From an uncultured Paracoccaceae bacterium (GTDB lineage Bacteria; Pseudomonadota; Alphaproteobacteria; Rhodobacterales; Rhodobacteraceae): a stretch of 64,000 nt of DNA. Positions 8,056 through 16,004 of this stretch are shown piece by piece (positions within the stretch are counted from its first letter, which is position 1; the number at the start of each line of letters is the position of its first letter). A program made the translations under genes and the position numbers. Below the pieces are notes generated by a model. That model did no database searches. It was not told where the DNA came from and saw only the letters and a list, made by a program, of their open reading frames with translations. The DNA lies in NCBI GenBank assembly GCA_947500005.1, contig CANMQJ010000020.1:1-64000 (forward strand). The letters are read 5' to 3'.

Positions 8056-8189
8056 GCGCGGGCCCTTTCGATACTGTGCGTGCGGGCATATGGCACAGGC
8101 GGGCCTGCCAGTGCAACGCGACCCCAAGTCAATCTTGTCAGGATGCCGTGCCTGCGGTCAGACTGACCCGGAAACAGGGAGGATATTCC

Positions 8190-8576
8190 ATGAAGACACT
8201 GATCCTGAGCACCATCGCGGCGCTGGGCCTCGCGGGGATGGCGGCGGCAGACCCGGCCGTCGGTACCTGGAAGACCGAGGTCGATGACGGCTCCTACGCG
8301 CATATCGCCATGGCGCCCTGCGGCACTGCCATCTGCGGCACCATCGCGCGCACCTTCAATGCCGAAGGCGAGTACCAGTCGCCCAATATCGGCAAGACGC
8401 TGGTGATCGACATGGTGCCCCAGGGCGGCGGCGCCTACGAGGGGAAGGTCTGGCGACCGTCCAACGACAAGATCTATATCGGCAAGATGCAGATGAACGG
8501 CAATTCGCTGGCGCTGCGCGGCTGCGTGGCCGGCGGGCTGATCTGCTCGAAACAGACCTGGACCCGCGTCCAGTAG
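8190..8576 (+). CDS. Secreted DUF2147 protein
   Basis: 128 residues. The ATG at 8190 has a strong upstream AGGGAGG. A signal peptide (TLILSTIAALGLAGMAAA) precedes a DUF2147 domain: GTWKTEVDDGSYAHIAMAPC, then GKVWRPSNDKIYIGKMQM, and a Cys near the end (GGLICSKQTWTRV). DUF2147 proteins are small periplasmic beta-barrel-like proteins of unknown function. It sits between hisA and hisH on the opposite strand; its stop is 2 bases from the hisH stop (convergent). Confidence 0.88.
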   Translation: MKTLILSTIAALGLAGMAAADPAVGTWKTEVDDGSYAHIAMAPCGTAICGTIARTFNAEGEYQSPNIGKTLVIDMVPQGGGAYEGKVWRPSNDKIYIGKMQMNGNSLALRGCVAGGLICSKQTWTRVQ

Positions 8577-8577
8577 G

Positions 8578-9216
8578 TCACGGTCGCCAGGTCAGGAAGT
8601 TCGAGATGAGCCGGAGCCCGGTGCTCTGGCTTTTCTCGGGATGGAACTGCATCCCCAGCATCGTGCCGCGCCCGATCACCGCCGTGACGTCGCCGCCATA
8701 GTCCACATGGGCCAGCCGCTCGGCCGGGTCGGTCACGCGGAAATGGTAGGAATGCACGAAATAGGCGTGCTGGCCGCTTTCCACCCCGGCGAAGACGGGA
8801 TGGTCATGGTCGATGACCAGGTCGTTCCATCCCATGTGGGGCACCTTGAGCGCAGGGTCCGAAGGGGCGATCTTGACCACCTCGCCCGCGATCCAGCCCA
8901 GCCCCTCGGTTTCCTCGAATTCGCGCCCGAGGCTGGCCATCAGCTGCATGCCGACGCAGATGCCCAGGAAAGGTCGCCCGCGATCCTCAACCGCCTCGCG
9001 CAAGGCCTCGAACAGGCCCGAGCGCCCGCGCAGGGCGGCGGCGCAGGCCGGAAACGCCCCGTCGCCCGGCAGCACGATCCGGTCGGCGCGCGCCACGACT
9101 TCCGGCTCGGCGGTCACCACGACCTTGCCGGTGCCGGTTTCGGCCGCCATGCGCTGGAACGCTTTTTTGGCGGAATGAAGATTGCCCGACTCGTAGTCGA
9201 TGATCGCGGTCAGCAT
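8578..9216 (-). CDS. hisH: Imidazole glycerol phosphate synthase glutaminase subunit
   Basis: 212 residues, class I glutamine amidotransferase that delivers ammonia to HisF. The nucleophile Cys is in FLGICVGMQLM; the catalytic His-Glu pair is in MQFHPEKSQ; the oxyanion region is VLPGDGAFPAC. The start is the ATG at 9214-9216 (MLTAIIDYESGN). A palindromic intergenic repeat separates it from hisB. Confidence 0.95.
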   Translation of the reverse strand: MLTAIIDYESGNLHSAKKAFQRMAAETGTGKVVVTAEPEVVARADRIVLPGDGAFPACAAALRGRSGLFEALREAVEDRGRPFLGICVGMQLMASLGREFEETEGLGWIAGEVVKIAPSDPALKVPHMGWNDLVIDHDHPVFAGVESGQHAYFVHSYHFRVTDPAERLAHVDYGGDVTAVIGRGTMLGMQFHPEKSQSTGLRLISNFLTWRP

Positions 9217-9260
9217 CTTTTCGCTCTCCCGGCCCTGCCCGGTGCGCCCGGCCGGCCCTT

Positions 9261-9320
9261 CATCTCTTTCAAAATACTCCGGGGTGAATTGGCCGCAGGC
9301 CAAGAGGGGCAGCGCCCCTC
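9261..9320 (-). repeat. Dispersed palindromic intergenic element, copy 1
   Basis: Read on the minus strand: GAGGGGCGCTGCCCCTC, then TTGGCCTGCGGCCAA, then CACCCCGGAGTATTTTGAAA. It has the same order of parts (GC hairpin, GGCC hairpin, CCCCGG-ATATTT-like tail) as the element at 46711-46778. It fills the hisB-hisH gap and could form a stem-loop in the his mRNA. Confidence 0.6.
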
Positions 9321-9906
9321 AAAGCGCGCCCTTGGTCGAGGGCACCGCGTCGGATTTGCGCGGATCGACCTCCACCGCCATGCGCAGGGCGCGGGCCACC
9401 GCCTTGAACGCCGCCTCGGCGATGTGGTGGCTGTTGAGCCCGTGCAGCAGGTCCACGTGCAGGGTGATGCCGCCATGGGTGGCCAGCGCCTGGAAGAACT
9501 CGCGCACCAGCTCGGTATCGAACGTGCCGATCTTGGCCGTGGGCAGGTCGAGGTTCCAAACAAGGAAGGGCCGGCCCGACAGGTCGAGGGCGCAGCGCAC
9601 CTGCGCATCGTCCATTGGCAGGTGGCATTCGCCATAGCGTCGGATGCCGCGCTTGTCTCCCAGCGCCTGCGCCAGCGCCTGGCCCAGTGCGATGCCGGTA
9701 TCCTCGACCGTGTGATGGTCGTCGATATGCAGGTCGCCCTCGGCGCGCACGGTGATGTCGATCAGGGAATGGCGGGCAAGCTGGTCGAGCATGTGGTCGA
9801 AGAAACCCACGCCGGTCTGCATGTCATAGGTGCCGGTGCCGTCGAGGTCGATATCGACCGTGATGGCGGTTTCGGCGGTTGTCCGGTTGATATGGGCGCG
9901 GCGCAT
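9319..9906 (-). CDS. hisB: Imidazoleglycerol-phosphate dehydratase
   Basis: 195 residues, the monofunctional HisB type. It dehydrates imidazole glycerol phosphate to imidazole acetol phosphate. The manganese-binding His motifs are visible: FFDHMLDQLARHS, IDDHHTVEDTGIALGQA, LHGLNSHHIAEAAFKA. The start is the ATG at 9904-9906 (MRRAHINRTT). It is first in the minus-strand his series hisB-hisH-hisA-hisF-hisE. Confidence 0.95.
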   Translation of the reverse strand: MRRAHINRTTAETAITVDIDLDGTGTYDMQTGVGFFDHMLDQLARHSLIDITVRAEGDLHIDDHHTVEDTGIALGQALAQALGDKRGIRRYGECHLPMDDAQVRCALDLSGRPFLVWNLDLPTAKIGTFDTELVREFFQALATHGGITLHVDLLHGLNSHHIAEAAFKAVARALRMAVEVDPRKSDAVPSTKGAL

Positions 9907-10067
9907 GGGCGTATCCTCTTGTCTCGCGGCGCTTATAGGACGGGGCGCGTGGGCTTGACCAGAGGGGCCGGTCGCGGCTGTGCCCGAGTGTTGCAGCGGG
10001 GGATTGCGCCCCGGCCCGCCGCATGCCAGCTTGGCCGCCGAACCACGAACATCCGGGGGCCCGCGCC

Positions 10068-10307
10068 ATGTCAACCTGCGTCTTCATCCAGATCCGCTGC
10101 AAGCCTGGGACCACCTACAAGGTCGCCGAGGAGATCGCCCTGCGGGAGATCCATTCCGAACTCTATTCGACGAGCGGAGAGTACGATCTGCTTATGAAGC
10201 TCTATATCCCCGAGGACGAGGATGTGGGGAAATACATCAACGACCATCTTCTGGTGATCCCGAATATCGAACGGTCCCTGACGACCATGACATTCAAGGT
10301 GTTCTGA
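10068..10307 (+). CDS. Stand-alone Lrp/AsnC ligand-binding (RAM) domain protein
   Basis: 79 residues corresponding to only the C-terminal RAM domain of Lrp/AsnC regulators, with no helix-turn-helix. Motifs are VFIQIRCKPGTTYKVAEEI, TSGEYDLLMKLYIPEDEDV and IERSLTTMTFKVF. Such small proteins assemble into octamers and may sense amino acids or modulate full-length Lrp proteins. The start is the ATG at 10068. It is divergent from hisB, so a link with amino-acid metabolism is possible but not shown. Confidence 0.85.
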   Translation: MSTCVFIQIRCKPGTTYKVAEEIALREIHSELYSTSGEYDLLMKLYIPEDEDVGKYINDHLLVIPNIERSLTTMTFKVF

Positions 10308-10377
10308 AGGGCCTCGGTCTGCGCGCCAAGGCGCGGTGCAGCCCCGTGGCATCTGTTTCGGGATGGACCTGATAAAC

Positions 10378-10452
10378 TGGAGCGGGCGATGAGATTCGAA
10401 CTCACGACCCTTACCTTGGCAAGGTAATGCTCTACCCCTGAGCTACGCCCGC
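10378..10452 (-). tRNA. tRNA-Gly (GCC), copy 2
   Basis: The minus strand reads GCGGGCG at the 5' end and CGCCCGC-T-CCA at the 3' end, with GTAGCTCAGGGGTAGAGC in the D arm, anticodon loop TTGCCAA (anticodon GCC) and T arm GAGTTCGAATCTC. CCA is encoded. It is identical to the copy at 10488-10562, 35 bases away. Confidence 0.95.
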
Positions 10453-10487
10453 ATCCGTTTGGCCATACCGGCCTGGGGTTCTCGACT

Positions 10488-10562
10488 TGGAGCGGGCGAT
10501 GAGATTCGAACTCACGACCCTTACCTTGGCAAGGTAATGCTCTACCCCTGAGCTACGCCCGC
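10488..10562 (-). tRNA. tRNA-Gly (GCC), copy 1
   Basis: Same sequence as the neighbouring copy, with encoded CCA. It is the promoter-proximal member of a two-gene tRNA transcript. Confidence 0.95.
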
Positions 10563-10581
10563 CCCGTCGAGTGAGGAGGGG

Positions 10582-10608
10582 GATATAAATTCCCTCGCCC
10601 GGCTGCAA
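10582..10608 (-). promoter_or_regulatory. Probable promoter of the tRNA-Gly pair
   Basis: The minus strand reads TTGCAG, then 15 bases, then TATATC, about 20 bases before the first tRNA-Gly. The -10-like box is AT-rich in otherwise GC-rich DNA. The short spacer makes the exact boxes uncertain. Confidence 0.45.
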
Positions 10609-10610
10609 GC

Positions 10611-10650
10611 GGAAAATGCGGGGCGGGACCGATTTTTCATGTCCCGCCCC
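10611..10650 (-). terminator. Terminator of the pyruvate carboxylase gene
   Basis: A perfect 10-bp stem, GGGGCGGGAC / GTCCCGCCCC, with an 11-base loop starts 8 bases after the pyc stop and is followed on the minus strand by GCATTTTCC. The T run is short, but stem strength and position support termination. Confidence 0.7.
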
Positions 10651-10657
10651 GAGGTGC

Positions 10658-13600
10658 CTATTCCAGTTCGACAAGCAGGTCCTTGGCGTCGATCTGGCCG
10701 CCGGGCTGGACGTGGACGGCCTTGATCGTGGCGTCGTGTTCGGCATGGATGCCGGTTTCCATCTTCATCGCCTCGATGGTCAGCAGCAGGTCGCCGGCCG
10801 AAACCTTCTGACCCACCTGGACCCCGACCGAGGCCACGACGCCGGGCATGGGCGCTGCGACGTGGTTGGTATTGCCCGGCTCGGCCTTGGGCCGCGCGGC
10901 GGCGGCTGCCGCGACCTTGCGGTTGGGCACGCGGATCACGCGGGGCTGGCCGTTGAGTTCGAAGAAGACCTTCACTTCGCCCTTCTCGTCGGTCTCGCCG
11001 ACCGCCTGGCAGCGGATTTCCAGCGTCTTGCCGGGGTCGATCTCGGCCGAGATCTCCTCGCCCGGTTCCATCCCGTAGAAGAAAGTGCGCGTTGGCAATG
11101 TGCGGACGGGGCCGTACTGGCGGTGCCGACCCATGTAGTCGAGGAAGACCTTCGGATACATCAGGTAGCCGTTGAGATCCTCGTCGTCGATCTGCTTGCC
11201 CTCGAGCTGTTTCGACACCTCCTTGCGCGTGGCCTCGAGGTCCACGGGCTCCAGATGCTTGCCGGGCCGTTCGGTATTGGGCGCCTCGGATTTGAGCACC
11301 TTCCTGACGATGGTCTCGGGGAAGCCGCCGGGGGGCTGGCCGAGATTGCCGCGCATCATGTCGATCACCGAGTCGGGAAAGGCCACGTCGGTCGCCGGGT
11401 CCTCGACCTGTTCGCGGGTCAAGCCCTGGCTGACCATCATCAGCGCCATGTCGCCCACCACCTTGGAGGAGGGGGTGACCTTGACGATATCCCCGAACAT
11501 CATGTTGACCTCGGCATAGGTGCGGGCGACCTCGTGCCAGCGTTCCTCGAGCCCCATCGAGCGCGCCTGCGCCTTGAGATTGGTGAACTGCCCGCCGGGC
11601 ATCTCGTGCAGGTAGACCTCTGACGCCGGCGCCTGAAGGCCCGACTCGAAGGCCGCGTAATGGGCGCGCACCGCCTCGAAGTAGTCGCTGATCTCGCGGA
11701 TGGCGGTAATGTCCAGCCCGGTGTCGCGGTCGGTGTGGCGCAGTGCCTCGACCACGGTGCCGAGTGTTGCCTGGCTGGTATTGCCGCTGAAGGAATCCAT
11801 CGCGCAATCGACCGCGTCCACCCCCGCCTCGGAGGCCGCGAGGATCGTGGCGCTGGCGATGCCCGCAGTGTCATGGGTGTGGAAATGGATGGGCAGGCCG
11901 ACCTCTTCCTTGAGAGCCTTGATCAGCTGGCGCGCGGCGGCGGGTTTCAAAAGGCCCGCCATGTCCTTGAGCCCCAGAACATGCGCGCCCGCGTCGCGCA
12001 GCTCCTTGGCCATGCCGACATAGTATTTCAGGTCGTATTTGGCCCGGTCGGGGTCGAGCATGTTGCCGGTGTAGCAGACGGTGCCCTCGCAGATCTTGCC
12101 GCTTTCGATCACGGCGTCCATCGCGACGCGCATGTTCTCGACCCAGTTGAGCGAATCGAAGACGCGGAAGACGTCGATGCCGTTCGCGGCCTCACGCACG
12201 AAGCTTTGCACCACGTTGTCGGGATAATTGGTGTAGCCCACCCCGTTGGAGCCGCGCAGCAGCATCTGCGTCATCAGGTTGGGCATCGCCTCGCGCAGGT
12301 CGCGCAGGCGCTGCCAGGGGCATTCCTGCAGGAAGCGATAGGCCACGTCGAAGGTCGCGCCGCCCCAGCATTCGACGCTGAACAGCTGCGGCAGGTTGGC
12401 GGCATAGGCGGGGGCCACGCGGATCATGTCGATCGAGCGCATCCGGGTGGCCAGCAGCGACTGGTGCCCGTCGCGCATGGTGGTGTCGGTGATCAGCAGC
12501 TGGCGCTGCGCCTTCATCCAGTCGGCCACCGCCTGCGGGCCCTTCTGCTCCAGCAGGTTGCGGGTGCCCATCATCGGCTCGGCGCGCTTCGCGGGCGGTT
12601 TCGGCTCCTTGATGTCGGTTCGGGGCAGGGGGCGGTCCTTGGTTTCGGGGTGCCCGTTCACCGTCACGTCGGCGATATAGGTCAGGACCTTGGTGCCCCG
12701 GTCGCGGCGCTTCTTGAAGGTGAAGAGCTCGGGCGTCGTGTCGATGAACTTGGTGGTGTATTCGTTCGACAGGAAGGTCGGGTGTTTCAGCAGGTTGATG
12801 ACGAAGTCGATATTGGTGCTGACGCCCCGGATGCGGAACTCGCGCAGGGCGCGGTCCATGCGGTGGATCGCCTTTTCCGGCGTGGGTGCCCAGGCGGTGA
12901 CCTTGGTCAGGAGCGAATCGTAGTACCGCGTGATGACGCCGCCCGCATAGGCCGTGCCGCCATCCAGCCGGATGCCCATCCCCGTGGCCGAGCGATAGGC
13001 GGTGATGCGGCCGTAATCGGGGATGAAATTGTTCTGCGGATCCTCTGTGGTGATGCGGGTCTGCAGCGCGTGGCCGTGCAGGGTGATCTCGTCCTGGCTG
13101 TCCATGCCGGTGGCCTCGGCGATGGTCTTGCCCTCGGCGATCAGGATCTGCGCCTGCACGATGTCGATGCCGGTCACCTCTTCGGTGACGGTATGTTCGA
13201 CCTGCACGCGGGGGTTCACCTCGATGAAGTAGAACTGCTCGGTCTCCATATCCATCAGGAACTCGACCGTGCCGGCGCATTCGTAATTTACATGTGCGCA
13301 GATCTTGCGGCCCAGTTCGCAGAGCTCTTCGCGCTGGGCGTCCGACAGATAGGGGGCGGGGGCGCGTTCCACGACTTTCTGGTTGCGGCGCTGGACCGAG
13401 CAGTCGCGTTCCCACAGGTGGTAGATCTGCCCGTGCTTGTCGCCCAGGATTTGCACCTCGACATGGCGGGCGCGGGTGATCATCTTTTCCAGATATCCCT
13501 CACCATTGCCAAAGGCGGCCTCGGCCTCGCGCCGGCCTTCCTTGACCTTTTCGACCAGTTCGTCGGGGCCGTTGATCGGACGCATGCCGCGCCCGCCGCC

Positions 13601-14095
13601 GCCCCAGCTGGCCTTGAGCATCAGGGGATAGCCGACCTCGTCGGCCTCCTTGCGAATGGCGTCCATGTCGTCGCCCAGCACCTCGGTCGCGGGGATGACG
13701 GGAACGCCCGCCTCGATGGCGACCTTCCGGGCGCTGGCCTTGTCGCCCAGCTTGCGCATCGTCTCGGCGCGCGGGCCGATGAAGGTGATGCCGTTCTTGA
13801 CGCAGGCATCGACGAATTCGGGGTTCTCGGAGAGCAGGCCATAGCCCGGGTGGATCGCATCCGCACCGCTGGCCTTGGCCACGCGGATCATCTCGTCGAT
13901 CGAGAGATAGGCCGCCACCGGCCCCAGACCCTCGCCGATGCGATACGCCTCGTCAGCCTTGAACCGGTGAAGGCCGAGCTTGTCCTCCTCGGCATAGACG
14001 GCGACGGTCTTCTTGCCCATCTCGTTGGCGGCGCGCATCACGCGGATGGCGATCTCGCCGCGGTTGGCGATCAGGATCTTCTTGAAATCGGTCAT
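10658..14095 (-). CDS. pyc: Pyruvate carboxylase
   Basis: 1145 residues, full length for the single-chain enzyme. It carboxylates pyruvate to oxaloacetate using ATP, bicarbonate and biotin (anaplerosis, gluconeogenesis). Domains in order: biotin carboxylase (1 to about 450, with KILIANRGEIAIRVMRAA and MLKASWGGGGRGMR); carboxyltransferase of HMGL-like barrel type (about 530-820, with TTMRDGHQSLLATRMR and the metal-binding HFHTHDTAG); the connecting PYC region; and a biotinyl domain with biotin Lys at about residue 1111 in EAMKMETG. The start is the ATG at 14093-14095. It is monocistronic, with its own terminator. Confidence 0.97.
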   Translation of the reverse strand: MTDFKKILIANRGEIAIRVMRAANEMGKKTVAVYAEEDKLGLHRFKADEAYRIGEGLGPVAAYLSIDEMIRVAKASGADAIHPGYGLLSENPEFVDACVKNGITFIGPRAETMRKLGDKASARKVAIEAGVPVIPATEVLGDDMDAIRKEADEVGYPLMLKASWGGGGRGMRPINGPDELVEKVKEGRREAEAAFGNGEGYLEKMITRARHVEVQILGDKHGQIYHLWERDCSVQRRNQKVVERAPAPYLSDAQREELCELGRKICAHVNYECAGTVEFLMDMETEQFYFIEVNPRVQVEHTVTEEVTGIDIVQAQILIAEGKTIAEATGMDSQDEITLHGHALQTRITTEDPQNNFIPDYGRITAYRSATGMGIRLDGGTAYAGGVITRYYDSLLTKVTAWAPTPEKAIHRMDRALREFRIRGVSTNIDFVINLLKHPTFLSNEYTTKFIDTTPELFTFKKRRDRGTKVLTYIADVTVNGHPETKDRPLPRTDIKEPKPPAKRAEPMMGTRNLLEQKGPQAVADWMKAQRQLLITDTTMRDGHQSLLATRMRSIDMIRVAPAYAANLPQLFSVECWGGATFDVAYRFLQECPWQRLRDLREAMPNLMTQMLLRGSNGVGYTNYPDNVVQSFVREAANGIDVFRVFDSLNWVENMRVAMDAVIESGKICEGTVCYTGNMLDPDRAKYDLKYYVGMAKELRDAGAHVLGLKDMAGLLKPAAARQLIKALKEEVGLPIHFHTHDTAGIASATILAASEAGVDAVDCAMDSFSGNTSQATLGTVVEALRHTDRDTGLDITAIREISDYFEAVRAHYAAFESGLQAPASEVYLHEMPGGQFTNLKAQARSMGLEERWHEVARTYAEVNMMFGDIVKVTPSSKVVGDMALMMVSQGLTREQVEDPATDVAFPDSVIDMMRGNLGQPPGGFPETIVRKVLKSEAPNTERPGKHLEPVDLEATRKEVSKQLEGKQIDDEDLNGYLMYPKVFLDYMGRHRQYGPVRTLPTRTFFYGMEPGEEISAEIDPGKTLEIRCQAVGETDEKGEVKVFFELNGQPRVIRVPNRKVAAAAAARPKAEPGNTNHVAAPMPGVVASVGVQVGQKVSAGDLLLTIEAMKMETGIHAEHDATIKAVHVQPGGQIDAKDLLVELE

Positions 14096-14302
14096 GGCGG
14101 GTCCCGGGTCGTGGTTGTTTGGCCGTGAGTTCTAGGGGGAAATTATCCTCAGGTACATGAGCAAGTCTGAGCGGAAGCGGCATGTCAATGCGGCGCCACG
14201 CCCTTTCGCCGGAGCGACGGAAACCGCGGCTTAAGGTTTTGGGGGCATGCTCGCATCGATTCGCGGGGCTCTACGAGCCTATCTGCAGCGAGGGAGCAGG
14301 AC

Positions 14303-14743
14303 ATGCGCAGGATCATGTATTTCAGTGCGGCGCGCCCGCTGCCGGAACCGGGGCAGTTGGACAGACTCCTGGCCGTCTCGCGCCGCAACAATGCCCGCGA
14401 CGGGATCACCGGCATGCTGATGTATCATGACGGCGGGTATCTGCAGATCCTCGAAGGCGAGGCGGAGATGATCGAGGCCTGCTACGGGCGGATCGGGGGC
14501 GATCCGTCCCACAGGCATTTGCTGAAGATAATGGATGCCGAGGTCGAGGAGCGGCTTTTCGGAGAGTGGAGCATGGGATTTGCCCGCCCCGAGGATCTGG
14601 ACCGGGATGGCGGGCCTGAATTGAGGGCCCTCAAGCAGGTGATCGCCGATCTGCCCCGGATCAAGCTGGTCGACCCGCGCGCCGCAACCCTGATCCGCGC
14701 CTTTTTCAAGACATTGCCGGAGTATGCCCACAAGGTGGCCTGA
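14303..14743 (+). CDS. BLUF-domain blue-light sensor
   Basis: 146 residues: one BLUF domain (FAD-binding blue-light sensor) plus a short C-terminal helix region, with no output domain. All key residues appear present: Tyr6 (RRIMYFSA), Asn30 (SRRNNARDGITGML), Gln48 (GGYLQILEG), Trp89 and Met91 (FGEWSMGF). Short BLUF proteins act through protein partners. The start is the ATG at 14303, preceded by GAGGGAGCAGG. Its 3' end overlaps the 3' end of the convergent hydroxy-acid dehydrogenase gene by 38 bases. Confidence 0.92.
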   Translation: MRRIMYFSAARPLPEPGQLDRLLAVSRRNNARDGITGMLMYHDGGYLQILEGEAEMIEACYGRIGGDPSHRHLLKIMDAEVEERLFGEWSMGFARPEDLDRDGGPELRALKQVIADLPRIKLVDPRAATLIRAFFKTLPEYAHKVA

Positions 14744-15893
14744 TCGCCGGTCCGGCCTCGTCCAGGATGATCGGCGAGGGAAGGTCGCGCAGCCGCGCGG
14801 CGCCGACCTGGCCCATGTTGGCCTCCATGTCGCGGCGCAGGATGTCGATCACGTGCTCCGGGCCGCGCGCGCCCAATGCCGCGAGACCGAAATGGAAGGC
14901 GCGACCGGCCATGACGAAATCCGCGCCCAGTGCCAGCGCGCGCAGGATGTCCAGCCCGCTCTCGATCCCGCTGTCGAAGATCAGGGGCAGGGTCGTGGCC
15001 GACCGGATGGCGGGCAGGACCTGCGCCGCGCCGGGTGCGCCGTCGAACTGTCGGCCGGCGTGGTTCGACACCCACAGCGCGTCGATCCCCGCCGCCTCCA
15101 GCCGCTCGGCATCCTCGGCGCGCATCACGCCCTTGAGCACGAAGGGGCCGTCCCAGGCATCGCGCAGCCACTTGACATAATCCATGTCTGGCGAGGTGCG
15201 CAGGAGATAGCCGATATGCGCGGTCGGCGGCAGGTTCTGCTGGGCCGCGACGTATTTGTCCAGCGTTCGCATCTTGGGCATCCCCCGCCGCGCCATACCC
15301 ATTGCCCAGGCTGGGCGCATGGCGACCTGCGCCAGCAGGCGCGGGGTCAGCTTCGGCGGCTGCGTCAGGCCCGAGCGGATCTGCCGTTCGCGGCGCGATG
15401 CGACCGGCACGTCAACCGTCAGAACCAGCGTCCGAAACCCGGCGGTGCGGGCGCGGTCGAGAAGGTCCTGCCGGATCTCCGGCTTCTTGGGCGGGTAAAG
15501 CTGGAACCAGGCGTTATCGCCCAGGTGCGGTGCGATGTCTTCGGGGTTCTGGCTGGCCACGGTGGAAAGCGTGTAGGGGATGCCCGCCTTTGCAGCCGCG
15601 CGGGCCAGAAGCCCCTCGGCATCAGACCAGATGAGGCCCGACATGCCCAGGGGCGCGACGCCGAAGGGCAGGGGCAGATCGCGCCCCAGGAGTCTGGTCG
15701 ACAGGTCGAAATCCAGCGCGCCATGCAGGATCGAGGGCATGAACCCCACCCGGTCGAGCGCGGCGCGGTTGCGCGCCTTGGTGGCCTCTTCTCCGGTGCC
15801 GCTGTCGAGATATTCCCAGACGAAACGCGGCAACCTGCGCCGCGCGCGCCATTTGAGGTCCATGATGCCGGGATAGGTACTGTGCAAATCCAT
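14706..15893 (-). CDS. lldD: FMN-dependent alpha-hydroxy-acid dehydrogenase (LldD type)
   Basis: 395 residues, single FMN-binding TIM barrel of the glycolate oxidase / L-lactate dehydrogenase family, expected to oxidise a 2-hydroxy acid to the oxo acid at the membrane. Signatures: PLPFGVAPLGMSGLIW, YTLSTVASQNPEDIA, TVDVPVASRRERQIR, FVLKGVMRAEDAERL, and the catalytic His in WVSNHAGRQFDGAPG. The ATG at 15891-15893 is chosen; an upstream extension would run into the regulatory repeat. L-lactate is the most likely substrate but is not proven. The 3' end overlaps the BLUF gene. Confidence 0.85.
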   Translation of the reverse strand: MDLHSTYPGIMDLKWRARRRLPRFVWEYLDSGTGEEATKARNRAALDRVGFMPSILHGALDFDLSTRLLGRDLPLPFGVAPLGMSGLIWSDAEGLLARAAAKAGIPYTLSTVASQNPEDIAPHLGDNAWFQLYPPKKPEIRQDLLDRARTAGFRTLVLTVDVPVASRRERQIRSGLTQPPKLTPRLLAQVAMRPAWAMGMARRGMPKMRTLDKYVAAQQNLPPTAHIGYLLRTSPDMDYVKWLRDAWDGPFVLKGVMRAEDAERLEAAGIDALWVSNHAGRQFDGAPGAAQVLPAIRSATTLPLIFDSGIESGLDILRALALGADFVMAGRAFHFGLAALGARGPEHVIDILRRDMEANMGQVGAARLRDLPSPIILDEAGPAIRPPCGHTPAMS

Positions 15894-15963
15894 GCGTGCA
15901 GTTGAGCCAGCGTCGCGCCGATTGTCCAGCCTCTCTATGGAATCGCGGCTGGGGCGCCCCCAT

Positions 15964-15990
15964 GTTAACCTTCTGTTAACGAAGGTTAAC
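15964..15990. promoter_or_regulatory. CtrA-type binding site in a perfect inverted repeat
   Basis: Three GTTAAC units form a perfect inverted repeat: GTTAACCTTC at 15964-15973, GTTAAC in the middle, GAAGGTTAAC at 15981-15990. The first two units give exactly TTAA-N7-TTAA, the CtrA consensus of alphaproteobacteria. It sits 14 bases before the plus-strand gene at 16005 and about 70 bases from the divergent lldD start, so it could repress or activate either. Confidence 0.65.
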
Positions 15991-16004
15991 GAATCGCGGG
16001 GTGA

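Noticed and set aside
8641..10197. 518-codon plus-strand frame across hisH and hisB
   Set aside because: Shadow of two well-identified his genes; no ribosome binding site or domain.
11660..14128. 822-codon plus-strand open frame opposite pyruvate carboxylase
   Set aside because: It is the antisense shadow of pyc. Residue content is His/Asp/Gly/Val-biased with no domain, as expected from reading a GC-rich gene backwards.
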